Made by a program: the position numbers and the translations under genes. This document shows, one piece after another, positions 49,901-59,037 of a stretch of DNA of 64,000 nt. The stretch is from Trichodesmium sp002260545 (GTDB taxonomy: Bacteria; Cyanobacteriota; Cyanobacteriia; Cyanobacteriales; Microcoleaceae). Below the pieces are notes generated by a model. It saw only the letters and a list, made by a program, of their open reading frames with translations, did not search any database and was not told where the DNA came from. The stretch is taken from contig NZ_JBNHEQ010000323.1 in assembly GCF_050016015.1 (NCBI RefSeq), positions 10,028 through 74,027 on the forward strand. Reading direction: 5' to 3'. Position 1 is the stretch's first letter. Each line of letters starts with the position of its first letter.

Positions 49901-50223
49901 TCCAGCATTTCTTCAGACTCACTCAAGCTAGCTGGATAATCTGTAATAAATTGCTCACTATCGCTGATACCTTGTTGAGCATAGTTCAGCAATTCTGGAT
50001 CGTCACTGAGGTCTAAAACTAACTGATATTGTTCTTTAGCTACATCATACTGATGAAGTCCATAACAATATATATGACCACAAAGCAGACGAGAACTAGG
50101 GTCTTCTGGATAATCCTGAATTAAGTTATAAACTAAAGCTGCTGCTTCTTCATAGTTACCATGACTGTAGGCATCTTCTACCTTTTGATAATCTTGTAAA
50201 AAGTCTGTGCTGGATGATGTCAT
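46918..50223 (-). CDS. Methyl-accepting chemotaxis protein (PilJ/HmpD type)
   Basis: 1101 residues from the ATG at 50223, with GAGAGGGAC just upstream. Residues 1-110 resemble TPR helices (EEAAALVYNLIQDYPEDP). A 500-residue acidic region follows, including four tandem 22-residue repeats (LELDTKDLENITDPELIL). Two membrane helices lie near 630-650 and 675-695, then HAMP-like linkers and a signalling domain with the CheA/CheW-binding tip GIAARTNLLALNASIEAARAG. No bilin-binding GAF domain, so PilJ/HmpD-like and not the phototaxis receptor PixJ. Little sequence separates the two membrane helices, so there is almost no periplasmic domain; input is probably cytoplasmic. Confidence 0.93.
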   Translation of the reverse strand: MTSSSTDFLQDYQKVEDAYSHGNYEEAAALVYNLIQDYPEDPSSRLLCGHIYCYGLHQYDVAKEQYQLVLDLSDDPELLNYAQQGISDSEQFITDYPASLSESEEMLEGINFDDYQNEESIEGQVSSDLEAIADQNNLELDTKDLENITDPELILNENSLELDTKDLENITDPELILNENSLELDTKDLENITDPELILDENSLELDTKDLENITVPELILDENSLELTAENSAGNFDFGKLELEDIDDLELTDEDNNPFTTNGSSHNHQHEDSEYLEDLPDFTQFEESLGTDNQEIRSQLPIENGKISPNGTKQKSLDDAVLNGKNSGSIEEISEEEISDFSLTADLDEIWKKQQEELLKEEEISENQTLEYEDIKNNKITPNIDQDSGIEELDLESVDFENVIDEILESSGEMITGEANNIRENNRPSLAKDPATENENLNRNFSDVDEATLLMENNNSFKWEEAENELGEIGDELYNEWQKTEETSKGVGEELDSFEMNEFDEAAFSQAFHLDEEGNIDKKANGFLEDDEFGNFEDYGSLTDGIEMPTDMTTPEMGAVAPNLETMDTGMVVGATTGALFDSRTDPSAIDNEEAIPIDHQLPTFSKIKGEEVDTNVMVEQGGLAFWENASLYTKQLYTAIGTGLASLIAVAFVSNIVSYRALQEQKTEVISDLRSTGWIMTGIAGVSSFLTAYGLGRITTNQIERANKDLNTQFDIICDGNLKATATVYSEDEFGKLAAKFNHMAKVIQATYTDAQRKAEENEQAKEDLQRQVIRLLDDVEGAARGDLTVSAEVTANVLGAVADSFNLIIQNLREIVHQVKEAAQRVSRGSMDSATFAQGLSTDALRQAEELAATLQSVQVMTDAIQRVAENARETEDVARSAAALALKGGETVDRTVAGILQIREGVADATRRVKRLSEFTQEIQKIVGSISGIAARTNLLALNASIEAARAGEAGKGFAVVADEVRQLADRSAKESKNIEHTVMQIQTETNGVMKGMEDATQHVINGTGLAEEAKQSLEDIVQVTTRIDVLVRSIAADTVEQNEVAQSVSKVMQAVEMTAQETSQESQRVYSSLQNLVGVARDLLTSVERFRVDPAE
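49520..49830 (-). repeat. Four in-frame 66-bp repeats in the MCP gene
   Basis: Units of 66 bp encode ENSLELDTKDLENITDPE plus LILN or LILD. Adjacent units differ by only a few bases, so the expansion is recent. The plus strand shows a long antisense open frame here as a side effect. Confidence 0.9.
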
Positions 50224-50376
50224 TTGCTGTCCCTCTCTCAAGATAATAATATTATTTATTTTTGTTTTTTTAATTTTATCATTAACGGATTTAGGAATTG
50301 GGAATCAGCCTCATTCAGAAATCTTATATATTTAAGATATACAACTGAATCAAATAATTATGTTGACTTATCAACT

Positions 50377-50520
50377 GTACGGACGTTGCACAGGCAAAAA
50401 TGCGTTTTCCGTTCCGGAATGCTCCGCATTTCCTGACGGAATGCTCCGCAAACATGTCGCACAGCGTTTTATGTCGGCTCTTAGCCGTTAGCGGAGCTTT
50501 GCGTCAGCAAAAACGTCCCT
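50377..50520. repeat. GC-rich hairpin repeat between cheW and the MCP gene
   Basis: Begins GTACGGACGTTGCACAGG, contains GCGTTTTCCGTTCCGGAATG and a second CTGACGGAATGCTCCGC copy, and ends AACGTCCCT directly at the CheW stop codon. The same module forms the core of family B elements. It lies inside the chemosensory cluster and could form a strong hairpin in the transcript. Confidence 0.7.
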
Positions 50521-50521
50521 T

Positions 50522-51043
50522 TTAGGCTGCCCATCGAGCCGAGCGAATAATTGCTTCTTGATCCAGTAGCCTCAGAACCTGCTCTCCCTTCTCATCAAAA
50601 ACCCACTCTCCTCGTAAGAAGGGAGCCATACCATCTGCAATATCTGTGGGCATTTTCAGCTTCTTTTCATCAAGCCACTGCATTCCTACAATCCGTTCAA
50701 CTGCTAGTCCTAATATAGTGTCTTGGTCTTCTACTGCAATTATTTTAATCTCAGGTTGATCGGTATTAACTGGGATTGGGTCTCCAAGGAATTGAGCTAG
50801 ATCGGCTACCCAAATCACTCGTCCCCTTACATTTATCGTTCCTAAAAGTAAGGGCGAGACATTGGGAATAGCTGTAATACCCTCTGGAGATTGATAAATC
50901 ACTTCTCGAATATCTGTTGCTAGTAAAGCAAACTCATTACCCGAAGGTAAATAAAATCGTAAATGTTGCTCACCTTCAGGATTTTCTAATTCTTGGATTC
51001 CTCCTGTACCTTGGCCTGGTAAAAACTCTTCATTGCCTACCAT
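50522..51043 (-). CDS. CheW-type coupling protein (PilI/HmpC type)
   Basis: 173 residues. A CheW domain (EQHLRFYLPSGNEFALLATDIREVI, LLGTINVRGRVIWVADLAQFLG, DTILGLAVERIVGMQ) links the MCP to CheA. The N-terminal 25 residues are polar. It overlaps nothing: 12 bp after the CheY gene, 299 bp before the MCP start because of an inserted GC-rich repeat. Equivalent to pilI and hmpC in cyanobacterial motility clusters. Confidence 0.92.
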   Translation of the reverse strand: MVGNEEFLPGQGTGGIQELENPEGEQHLRFYLPSGNEFALLATDIREVIYQSPEGITAIPNVSPLLLGTINVRGRVIWVADLAQFLGDPIPVNTDQPEIKIIAVEDQDTILGLAVERIVGMQWLDEKKLKMPTDIADGMAPFLRGEWVFDEKGEQVLRLLDQEAIIRSARWAA

Positions 51044-51055
51044 AGATTATTAAAC

Positions 51056-51421
51056 TTAACGTCTTAACAATTGTTTAACTGTTCCTACCAGTTCTGTGGG
51101 CTGGAATGGTTTAGCAATGTAGGCATCTGCACCTTGTTTTAAGCCCCAGTAACGGTCAAATTCCTCTCCCTTTGAAGAACACATTACTACTGGAATATTC
51201 TTGGTTTTAGGATCGGATTTGATTCTCCTGCAGACTTCATAGCCATTCATTCTTGGCATCACAATATCTAATACCACTATATCGGGTTTAGTATTTTGTA
51301 GTCGTCCCAAAGCTTCTACTCCATCATTAGCAACGGTAACTGCTAATCCACTATTTTTGAGAAGTTGTGATATCATTTCTCTTTGGGTAACGCTATCTTC
51401 TACAACTAGAACTTTGCTCAT
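51056..51421 (-). CDS. CheY-like response regulator (PilH/HmpB type)
   Basis: 121 residues, a single receiver domain: VVEDSVTQREM with acidic pocket, acceptor D53 in IVVLDIVMPRMNG, conserved S82-S83 in VVMCSSKGE, and K in IAKPFQP. No output domain. Expected to be phosphorylated by the cluster's CheA and to act on the type IV pilus machinery. Twelve bp before cheW. Confidence 0.93.
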   Translation of the reverse strand: MSKVLVVEDSVTQREMISQLLKNSGLAVTVANDGVEALGRLQNTKPDIVVLDIVMPRMNGYEVCRRIKSDPKTKNIPVVMCSSKGEEFDRYWGLKQGADAYIAKPFQPTELVGTVKQLLRR

Positions 51422-52525
51422 TTTTTTCTGCCTGATAGCTTGGGTTTAAATTATATTAGAAGTTAAATATAGGTATTGATTAAAATTTTCATAGGATTAG
51501 GTTTTTGGCCTATGTTAATTAATTTAGATCGAGTGATAGATATTTGTTTGATTCAATATACTGGCTAGTAACTCTCTTTTATGATAGCAATATTAATCCT
51601 TTTAGGTGGTTTTATATACTTACTAGCTTAGTGTTTAGCGGTAGATATGACCTAAGTATTAGTTGAGACTTAAAAATAATAGCCATGTATAGAATTAAAC
51701 ATCTATTTTTGACATACTTTTAATTATTGCTTTATTTTGACAAATATGGTGATTAGTTTAGTCAATATCCTTAATATAATGTACCCACAAACTTTGTCTA
51801 TAGTTTCTCCAATTTTAAATCTCTAACTGCTATGGCCCACTTGCCAAGATTTAGCTGGTAACCAATAGTCTTTCAAATAATATAATATTATATTTTCTCT
51901 TGACCAAAAATCATTCAGCAGTTTGAAAACCTCTTAGCAATAACAACACAGATTATTATTATTATTATTTTTTGATTTTTGGGGTATAGATAAAGTCTGT
52001 TGACATTTGGAAATATCTTTTTGACCAAAAAATTAGGATTCAAACCTCGTCCTGAAGCAGGCAACTTTCTAGTATATTAATAGTCGTAAAAATTATCTCC
52101 TCAGTTGGCAGTCGATCTACCAATCACAACGGTATGAAACCGAGCCTGCAGCATCAATATGGAAAGAGTTAAGGTCTATGGTCGTTCAATCAATACTGGA
52201 GAAAAAGTTCAATAATTAATAATTAACAAAAGAATGTTACAAAGACTCCGCCCTATCAGGTGGGCTGGAAATTAGAAAAACTTTACATCAAATGTCCTTT
52301 TGAGTAAACAGAGAATATCAATGGTAAGGAATGGTATTTAAGCTATTCATCAACAGCCTAACTAATTGCAACAATTTATCAAGTTAGTATTAAAGCCATT
52401 TTCATAACCAGTAACCACAAAATTCTTTGGGAGTCGGGAGTCTGAAAATGCTTTAGGATTACTTTGCCCATTTTTTTCGATCTAGGATGAAAAATGTTAT
52501 GATCTATCTTTAGATCAAGATTATC
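51422..52525. other. 1.1-kb gap within the chemosensory cluster
   Basis: AT-rich, no gene-sized frame. It separates the PatA-like gene from cheY, which are adjacent in related clusters, and should contain a promoter for cheY-cheW. I recognise none of the miniature-element families here; a few short AT-rich inverted repeats are present. Confidence 0.45.
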
Positions 52526-53749
52526 TTAATTTTCTTGATTTTTTGATAACATTCTGTCAACTTGAGAATTTGTTACTAATCCTGGTCCAATGTACTTTTC
52601 CACCAACATTAGTAATTCGCTTTCTCCGAAAGGCTTGGTCAAGTAGTGTGTAGCTCCAACTATTCTGGCCTTAACCCGATCTATAAATCCTTCTATGCCA
52701 GTAAGCATAATAATAGGTGTCTGGCGAAATGCTGTAGAGTTACGCAACATCGCACAAATCTCATAACCATCTAGTTCAGGCATAGCAATGTCACATAAAA
52801 TCAAGTTTGGTTTAATTTGAAATACTTCGCCTAATGCTTTGAGGGGATCGCTGAGACTACTGACCTCATAACCATTTTGATTGAGAATTGACTTAACTTT
52901 TTCCCGAACAATTAAATCATCATCAATACATACTACTTTCGGTATTTTTGTTTCTCGTTGCAATGACTTTGAGTTTTTGACTATACTTGTTTTTGAACAT
53001 TGGTCAACTAATTGCACTATCCCTTTTTGCACAAAAGGATAAATGGCCTTCGCTACTTTTAATACATCTCTGTTTAGATATCTAGCTATTTGCTGCATTG
53101 ATGTTTGGCCATCTGACCAATGACTTAAAATATTATATATGTTTGGCTTTAATGCTTTTTTGAACTGGACTGGATCGGAAATTACTGGACACTGTTGAGT
53201 AGAGTAAATATAAGGAGAAAACTGATTCCATTCCTGTATCTGCTGGATCATTTTGGCCAATAATGAGCTGACTTCTAAGGTTGTTAGCTGAGGTGTTAGT
53301 GCTGGGCCAAGCTCAAATATAAATGCTCCTTGATGGAGACTTAGTAAATTAAATAGAGTTTCACGAACCATACTATGTATAATGCTGCGTCCCTGAGCTG
53401 GTGTGAGAATACCCTTTTCCAACAAAGCCCATAAATAACCATACTCAGGTGCATTGACAGAGGCAACAGAAGGAACTTTAATTGTGTCAAGATAGGGATC
53501 TGCTTTGTAGCGACGTAAGTAGTCTCTCAAACGGGATAAACTACCTGCACTTGGGGTAGCGTAGATAATCTGACCACTCAGAAAAAATACAAACCAAGAT
53601 GGTTCTGCGGGAAAGTGCTGTCGGGGTTCAGCAATATTACTGCCAACTGGTGAGCTGTAGGCCTTAACAAACAGTTCACCAGTTCGTTGACCTAAGTCTA
53701 TAAGTTGCAGGATGCTGCGGATATCAATTTCACTCAAATTTCCCTGCAT
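52526..53749 (-). CDS. PatA-like response regulator (PilG/HmpA type)
   Basis: 407 residues. The N-terminal DUF4388 or PATAN domain (MQGNLSEIDIRSILQLIDLGQRTGELFV) is followed by a helical middle with a winged-helix-like stretch (GQTSMQQIARYLNRDVLKVAKAI) and a C-terminal receiver with acidic pair IDDD and acceptor Asp in LILCDIAMPELDG, T and K (LTGIEGF, LTKPFGE). PATAN-receiver proteins open the pil, pix and hmp clusters and are thought to act on the pilus motors PilB and PilC. First gene of the cluster here, 1.1 kb from cheY and divergent from hmpF. Confidence 0.9.
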   Translation of the reverse strand: MQGNLSEIDIRSILQLIDLGQRTGELFVKAYSSPVGSNIAEPRQHFPAEPSWFVFFLSGQIIYATPSAGSLSRLRDYLRRYKADPYLDTIKVPSVASVNAPEYGYLWALLEKGILTPAQGRSIIHSMVRETLFNLLSLHQGAFIFELGPALTPQLTTLEVSSLLAKMIQQIQEWNQFSPYIYSTQQCPVISDPVQFKKALKPNIYNILSHWSDGQTSMQQIARYLNRDVLKVAKAIYPFVQKGIVQLVDQCSKTSIVKNSKSLQRETKIPKVVCIDDDLIVREKVKSILNQNGYEVSSLSDPLKALGEVFQIKPNLILCDIAMPELDGYEICAMLRNSTAFRQTPIIMLTGIEGFIDRVKARIVGATHYLTKPFGESELLMLVEKYIGPGLVTNSQVDRMLSKNQEN

Positions 53750-54643
53750 GCAGCTTGTAAAATAAATTTTTGATAAAAAATGTAGATATAGAGAGAAGAT
53801 TCACATCCCTTCTCTTTTTCTGAAAAATAACTAAGTATTTTAATAAATGGTAATATGATTTGAGAGAATTAATTTCATTTTGGGTCAATTATCGAGATTC
53901 GAGATTATACTCTAAGTTTACCATCTATGGCTTCAGAATAGGGTATTTAAACACGATCGGCTGTTTCTATATTAGTTAGGAGAATTATATCATAACTATA
54001 AAGTAGATTGAGGAAAAATACTATGGGATTGCTATACTTTATTTGAGTTACAATGCCAAGAAATATTTTGTCTTATTGGACATTAATTTTTTGCTCCTGC
54101 TTCACTTCTATAGTAGACATCTCTGAAAATATTAAATTAATTCTCTCCAGGTACTTATTATCAAATACAATAAGGAGTAATTGATAGTTAAATTATCATT
54201 ACCTTGTTAGATAAATTTTAGTCAAGATTGATCGATGTCGATAGTAGTAATTATGGACGAAGCTCCAATTTATACTATAGATAAAATGATTGAAAAACTA
54301 GAATAATGGAAACAGAAATATTTCTCAATATTTGGGTTGTCTACCTACTAACCAAAGGAAAACTTAATTGAAATATTGTGGAAGTCGATCGAGTTATGAG
54401 TGGATTGAAGTTAATGCGTATGAAAGTTGGAGTAGCTTAAAAAAATCTCTCAACAAAGTGGTGGAAAATTTGGTAAAATAATATGTAATTAATTTTGTGT
54501 AGGTGCTTACCTAAATAAGGAATAAAACAGTTTAATTGAAACATTTATAGTAAGCATTCAGGTAGCGATAGTTTCCTACGGAATGCTAGTGAAACAGATG
54601 TTCAGTGTTAATAATCCTACACCAAATAATTAATAAAAAAGAT

Positions 54644-54836
54644 GTAAGCATTCAGCTATTAGCTCTAATTATGAATCAAGCAAATCTTTTAACTTATAGT
54701 ACATTTTCAAGCCATAAATTGAAATTGAAGTAGAAAAACGAGGTTTGAGTTGTCAACCCATATCATATATTGTGTGGCTGGGAATGTAGATATTTCCGGG
54801 AAGCTGATAGCTAATAGCTGACGGCTGAATGCTTAC
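54644..54836. mobile_element. Miniature element, family G copy 1 (8-bp target duplication)
   Basis: 193 bp, ends GTAAGCATTCAGCTATTAGC and GGCTGAATGCTTAC, flanked by perfect 8-bp direct repeats AAAAAGAT (54636-54643, 54837-54844). No coding capacity. Confidence 0.85.
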
Positions 54837-55161
54837 AAAAAGATTAGCTTTGAATGGGAATGAGAGTAACTTTTAATTGTTGTTCAATCTTTCAAATCTG
54901 ATTCTTTCTTGAAAAAGAATAAGTTAATGGCGCTCCACCTAATAGCTTATGGCTTTTGGCAGAGAATTCCGCAGGAAATGCTTACCATTTCAACTATTGC
55001 CTCAGTTCCTTATAAGTGAAAAAAAGGTAACTTGGTACTTGTTAAATATAGTATTTTGGTTAAAATAACAACAGGATAGTTTAATAAATTTACCTGTGTG
55101 TAAAATTCATCCCAAAAGCAACGTTAAATGATAATATCATTCCTGATATTCAGAGTAATAT

Positions 55162-55300
55162 ATAGCAATCCTCCGCATATTCGTGGCACAAATCTTACTG
55201 CTTTTTAGGCAACAGGCACTATTGCTACAGCTCATCTGGTAAGAATTTCAACTTTTTTATTTACTTTTTAATTACCCGCAACCTATTTAGGATTGCTATA
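55162..55300. repeat. Family J repeat
   Basis: 139 bp, inverted ends TATAGCAATCC and AGGATTGCTATA with TTTTTAGGCAACAGGC inside. It ends about 80 bp upstream of hmpF. Confidence 0.65.
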
Positions 55301-55382
55301 GTAATTGTTACTGCATTCGATGGTAATATAAGAAATTATGAAAATAAATATTTTAGCATAGATACTTCAAGAGGATAACAGT

Positions 55383-57122
55383 GTGCTGTATTTAGCAGAA
55401 GTACAAAGAAGGCCAACAGGTTTTGGTGGTCTGGGTGGTGGTAGAACTGATTTGAAGTTGCTAGCTTGTCAGCGCGGTGAACATAATTGGGCTGCTGTAA
55501 CTGGGGAAGAAGTTATTCCGGCTGATGAAGCTAAGGAATTTTCTCCTGGTGCATTGGTGCTAGTAGATTTGAATAATAATAAGCAGGTTCAGCAAATTCA
55601 AGATGCTGCACGTCAGTTAGTGAAAATTCTCCAAAATTTTTCTCGTTCCCAAGAAAAGTCTAAGACACAATGGGAAGAAATTGAGCAATGGAAAGCTTCT
55701 CTTACTTTTCAAGCCCAAGAACTGAATCGCAGAGAAATGGAATTACAGGCTAAGGAAGAGCAACTTGAGGAACTGCAAGGCGAAATTGATAAGTTGGAGC
55801 AGCAACGTCAGGAAATTAGTCAAGTCCAACAAGAATCTCAGCAACTCCAGGAACAGATAGGGCAAAACCGAGCAGAATTAGAAGCAGCGCGTTTAGAATT
55901 ACAAAGGCAACAAGATGAGTTTGAGCAGCATAAGGGAGAATTAGCTCAAGGTGCAGTTTTAGATGGGGAGCAATCTCAATATATTCAAGATTTATTGAGT
56001 TGGTTAACTGAAGCGGTAACTCCGACAAATTCTTTGGGAGAAAAGTTAAGTCAATCCTTGGAAATAGTTAATAATCAACAGGAAACTCTAGAACAACATA
56101 GACAACAGTGGGATAATTCACCCAATACAGATTCTAATACACAGGAGGAAGAAATAGAGAGTTTGGCTAGTCATGTCCAAAACCAATGGCTAGAATGGCG
56201 ACAAGATTGGGAATCTTTGGCCCATAGTATGGGGGAATTGAGAGTGCAACAAACTTTACTGGCAAGTAAGCAAAAATATAGCCAAGTATTGAATGCACAA
56301 ATTGTGACACAGACTCAACTTTATGAGCAACTGAGTAATCTAGTCACAGCGTTGGAGAATGGTGGTACTGCTCATAAAGTAGATGTTGAAGCTTTGGAAA
56401 AAATGCCTCTTAATGAGTTAGAGGAATTGGTACAAAGTTTGCAACAAGATTTACAAAGAGATATGAGTTTTGTTAAAGACCAGGAAGAGGAGTTGGCATT
56501 ACAACAGCAAGAAATTGATGCTTTGCAAAGAAGAATTGATAAAGCTAGTGAATATGACAGAATTAATTTGGACTCAGAACTTTCAGATGAAAAAGACCGC
56601 TATAGAATGTTAAATGAGTCTTTGGTAGGTTCTCAAAGAAATCTGAAGGAAAGAGAAGAGATATTAAGTCAGCATCAAGCAGTTCTTTGGCGTAGGTTAG
56701 GTAATTCTTCTGACCAAGAACAGTCGAATCAGATAGACCTGAAACCTATATTATCACAAGTTGAGACTCAAAGCCAGCAATTGACCGAAGAGTTACAAAA
56801 GTTAGAAGCTGAAATTCAACAAATACAAACTGAAATTACTCAAAAAGAAGAAGTGATTAATGGCCAAACTCAGGAACTAGCAGTTAAAAGAAATGAAATT
56901 GAGCAGTTAGAGTTGAGTTTAAGGGAAAAGCAGAAGGCTAATATAGGGGTTGGAAGTGGGGTTGTGTATCAAGAGGTAATGCTACCTTTGGCTGGTTATT
57001 TAGAACAACTGAGACAGCAACTTGAAGAAGTAGTAGGTGGAGTAAATCAAGTACAGGGTATAGGTGAACAGGTGGCTCAGTTAGGGCAAGTTCTCCAAAA
57101 TATTCTTGTGCAACCGGAATAA
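55383..57122 (+). CDS. hmpF: Pilus motility taxis protein HmpF
   Basis: 579 residues. The N-terminal 85 residues (MLYLAEVQRRPTGFGGLGGG, LLACQRGEHNWAAV, VIPADEAKEFSPGALVLVDL) match the conserved head of HmpF, a protein needed in Nostoc for type IV pilus-driven hormogonium motility and polar pilus assembly. The rest is almost continuous coiled coil (many QQQ, ELE and LQ heptads, residues 95-575), suggesting a filament-forming or scaffold protein. The start is a GTG at 55383. It lies next to but divergent from the chemosensory cluster, in keeping with a shared role. Confidence 0.92.
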   Translation: MLYLAEVQRRPTGFGGLGGGRTDLKLLACQRGEHNWAAVTGEEVIPADEAKEFSPGALVLVDLNNNKQVQQIQDAARQLVKILQNFSRSQEKSKTQWEEIEQWKASLTFQAQELNRREMELQAKEEQLEELQGEIDKLEQQRQEISQVQQESQQLQEQIGQNRAELEAARLELQRQQDEFEQHKGELAQGAVLDGEQSQYIQDLLSWLTEAVTPTNSLGEKLSQSLEIVNNQQETLEQHRQQWDNSPNTDSNTQEEEIESLASHVQNQWLEWRQDWESLAHSMGELRVQQTLLASKQKYSQVLNAQIVTQTQLYEQLSNLVTALENGGTAHKVDVEALEKMPLNELEELVQSLQQDLQRDMSFVKDQEEELALQQQEIDALQRRIDKASEYDRINLDSELSDEKDRYRMLNESLVGSQRNLKEREEILSQHQAVLWRRLGNSSDQEQSNQIDLKPILSQVETQSQQLTEELQKLEAEIQQIQTEITQKEEVINGQTQELAVKRNEIEQLELSLREKQKANIGVGSGVVYQEVMLPLAGYLEQLRQQLEEVVGGVNQVQGIGEQVAQLGQVLQNILVQPE

Positions 57123-57131
57123 GATTAATTT

Positions 57132-57300
57132 GGGTTTGCTGAAAAAGTTTTGTTTAAGGAGTAGGGGAGTGTTAAACAATTAATAATTAATAATTAATAA
57201 TTATTTTGAGTATAAAGAGCTGAAAAATAGGTACTTTTTCTAAACATAAAAAGGCTAAAACCTTTATCTGTAAATTCTGTGATATTTATTCAGCAGAGCA
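57132..57300. repeat. Degenerate family C element after hmpF
   Basis: Starts TTGGGTTTGCTGAAAAAG just after the hmpF stop and ends TTTATTCAGCAGAGCAATAA; the interior has AATTAATAATTAATAATT and an AGGCTAAAACCTTTATCTG phrase shared with other C copies. The rest of the gap to tilS is unassigned. Confidence 0.55.
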
Positions 57301-57511
57301 ATAATTGATTCAAGCTGAAAACTTTGAAAATTATGACTCCTGACTCCTTACTGCGAGAAAAATGCTACAACCTAAATAGGATTGCTAGATTAGGAACGGA
57401 AATTAAATAAGACTGGGAAATTATAGTTTCTGGGATTGAAAGCTTTTGAGCATCATTAATTTTATCCGGTTTTATTTTCTTCTCATTCCTTAGTATTTTT
57501 TGAAGCAGAGA

Positions 57512-58540
57512 TTATACTAAAATAATCCAGGGATGTTGAACTTTGGCGATCGCTCCTCCAGGAAAGGGATCTGTTTGAGAACGGTTGGGAGCATTGATTA
57601 AAGCTATAAATTTTTCAATATGACTGAAGTTAGGAGTTGTAGGTAAAACTTTGTGTAGAATCTTTCTTATTACTCTACGTTGTAATGCTAGAGAAACTTC
57701 ACGCAATACTAAACGGTTGATAATATATTTGATTGGTTGAGGCTCGAATTGAGAAATATTCAGATTATCTGTATCTACTTCTGTCACTCTTTCTAATAAC
57801 TTTTCTGTTTCTTTTTCCAAATATTCGACTTCAGCACTGAGTATTTCTGCTGTTTGTGCTAATGCTAATTCAGCTTGAGGGTTAAATTGGCGTAGGATAG
57901 GAAATAATTCCAGGCGAATACGGTTCCGAGCATAACGTAAATCTTGGTTTGTAGAATCTTCCCAAATTTCGATTTTTTGCTCTTGACAAAAGTTACCTGT
58001 TTGGGTACGAGTAATTTCTAATAGGGGACGTACCAGTAAGGGGGAGAAATTTTCTGTTAGGGGACGTTGCCAGGTTAGGGCTTGGAGGCCGTCAGTTCCA
58101 CTACCACGAATTAGATTATATAGGAGAGTTTCTGCGCGATCGCTGGCTGTATGGCCAGTTACAATGTATGGAAAATTAGATTCTAAGGCAATTTTAGTTA
58201 GGGTTTGATAACGCCATTTTCTGGCTTCTGCTTCACTTTTATAGAGTTGATTTGCTGTTTCTAAATAGAATGGAAGTTGCCAATTTGTGGCTAATTTTTT
58301 AACATAATTAGCATTAGCTTCTGAGTCAGTTCGCCATTGATGGTCACAATGAGCAACTGCTAAATACCAATTCCATTTTGATTGTAAATCTAATAGTAAT
58401 TTGGTTAGACATAGTGAGTCTTGACCACCGGATACTGCGATTAATATTCTTTGATTTTCTGGTAATAATTTTCTTTGACGTAATGTTTGATGAAGTTGGG
58501 CATGAAGTGGTGTCCAATTTTGATGAGGAGATTGATTCAT
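57512..58540 (-). CDS. tilS: tRNA(Ile)-lysidine synthase TilS
   Basis: TilS attaches lysine to C34 of the CAU tRNA-Ile so that it reads AUA. 342 residues from the ATG at 58540 (MNQSPHQNWTPLHAQLHQ). The PP-loop ATP-binding motif SGGQDS lies at 37-42, HCDHQWR and TGHTASDRAETLLYNLIRGSG follow, and DSTNQDLRYARNRIRLELFP is the family hallmark. The C-terminal accessory domain is short, as in cyanobacteria. An in-frame ATG at 58564 exists only because the end of a family G element lies there. Essential in organisms with AUA codons. Confidence 0.95.
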   Translation of the reverse strand: MNQSPHQNWTPLHAQLHQTLRQRKLLPENQRILIAVSGGQDSLCLTKLLLDLQSKWNWYLAVAHCDHQWRTDSEANANYVKKLATNWQLPFYLETANQLYKSEAEARKWRYQTLTKIALESNFPYIVTGHTASDRAETLLYNLIRGSGTDGLQALTWQRPLTENFSPLLVRPLLEITRTQTGNFCQEQKIEIWEDSTNQDLRYARNRIRLELFPILRQFNPQAELALAQTAEILSAEVEYLEKETEKLLERVTEVDTDNLNISQFEPQPIKYIINRLVLREVSLALQRRVIRKILHKVLPTTPNFSHIEKFIALINAPNRSQTDPFPGGAIAKVQHPWIILV

Positions 58541-58556
58541 TAGACATAATTTATTT

Positions 58557-58766
58557 GTAAGCATTCAGCTATTAGCACTCAGCAATCAGCTTTTTTTGTG
58601 AAGACATTAAACAATTTTATATGGATGTTTAAGGTCTTGAGATGTGTTTTGAACCCTACTAGAAAATCAGATATTTAGTATTTCAATATAGCATCTAACT
58701 CCCTGCATTTATGAAGCTAATTATTGATAATACACTAAGGAGGATATCTGATGGTTGAATGCTTAC
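58557..58766. mobile_element. Miniature element, family G copy 2 (8-bp target duplication)
   Basis: 210 bp, ends GTAAGCATTCAGCTATTAGC and GGTTGAATGCTTAC, flanked by perfect ATTTATTT repeats (58549-58556, 58767-58774). It lies 16 bp upstream of the tilS start, so it has displaced the original tilS promoter and supplies an extra ATG in its end. The rest of the gap to 59037 is AT-rich and unassigned. Confidence 0.85.
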
Positions 58767-59037
58767 ATTTATTTGATTTGAAAGGACAATATTAAATCTG
58801 ATAGTATTGGTTAAAAAATTAGAGAAACCTGGTCTATATTCAAGAGGCCACTATACTAAAATCTACTTCGCATAAACCGAGTTTATTATGACACTCCAAA
58901 ATCTATAATATAGCTGAAAGATAAAACCTAACGGCTAAATACTGACAAAAAATCATAATCAAGCGGCTAGTTAAATTAGCTGAATAAAACCCAGTTTAAA
59001 TATGTTTTAGCTGTTCAGGATTTTGACATTACTAAAG

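Larger units (their letters stand above)
53750..55382. other. 1.6-kb divergent region between PatA-like gene and hmpF
   Basis: Contains the family G element (54644-54836), a further isolated GTAAGCATTCAG end near 54553, and a family J copy (55162-55300). Non-repeat parts are AT-rich; promoters for both motility genes should lie at the two edges. No gene was found. Confidence 0.5.
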
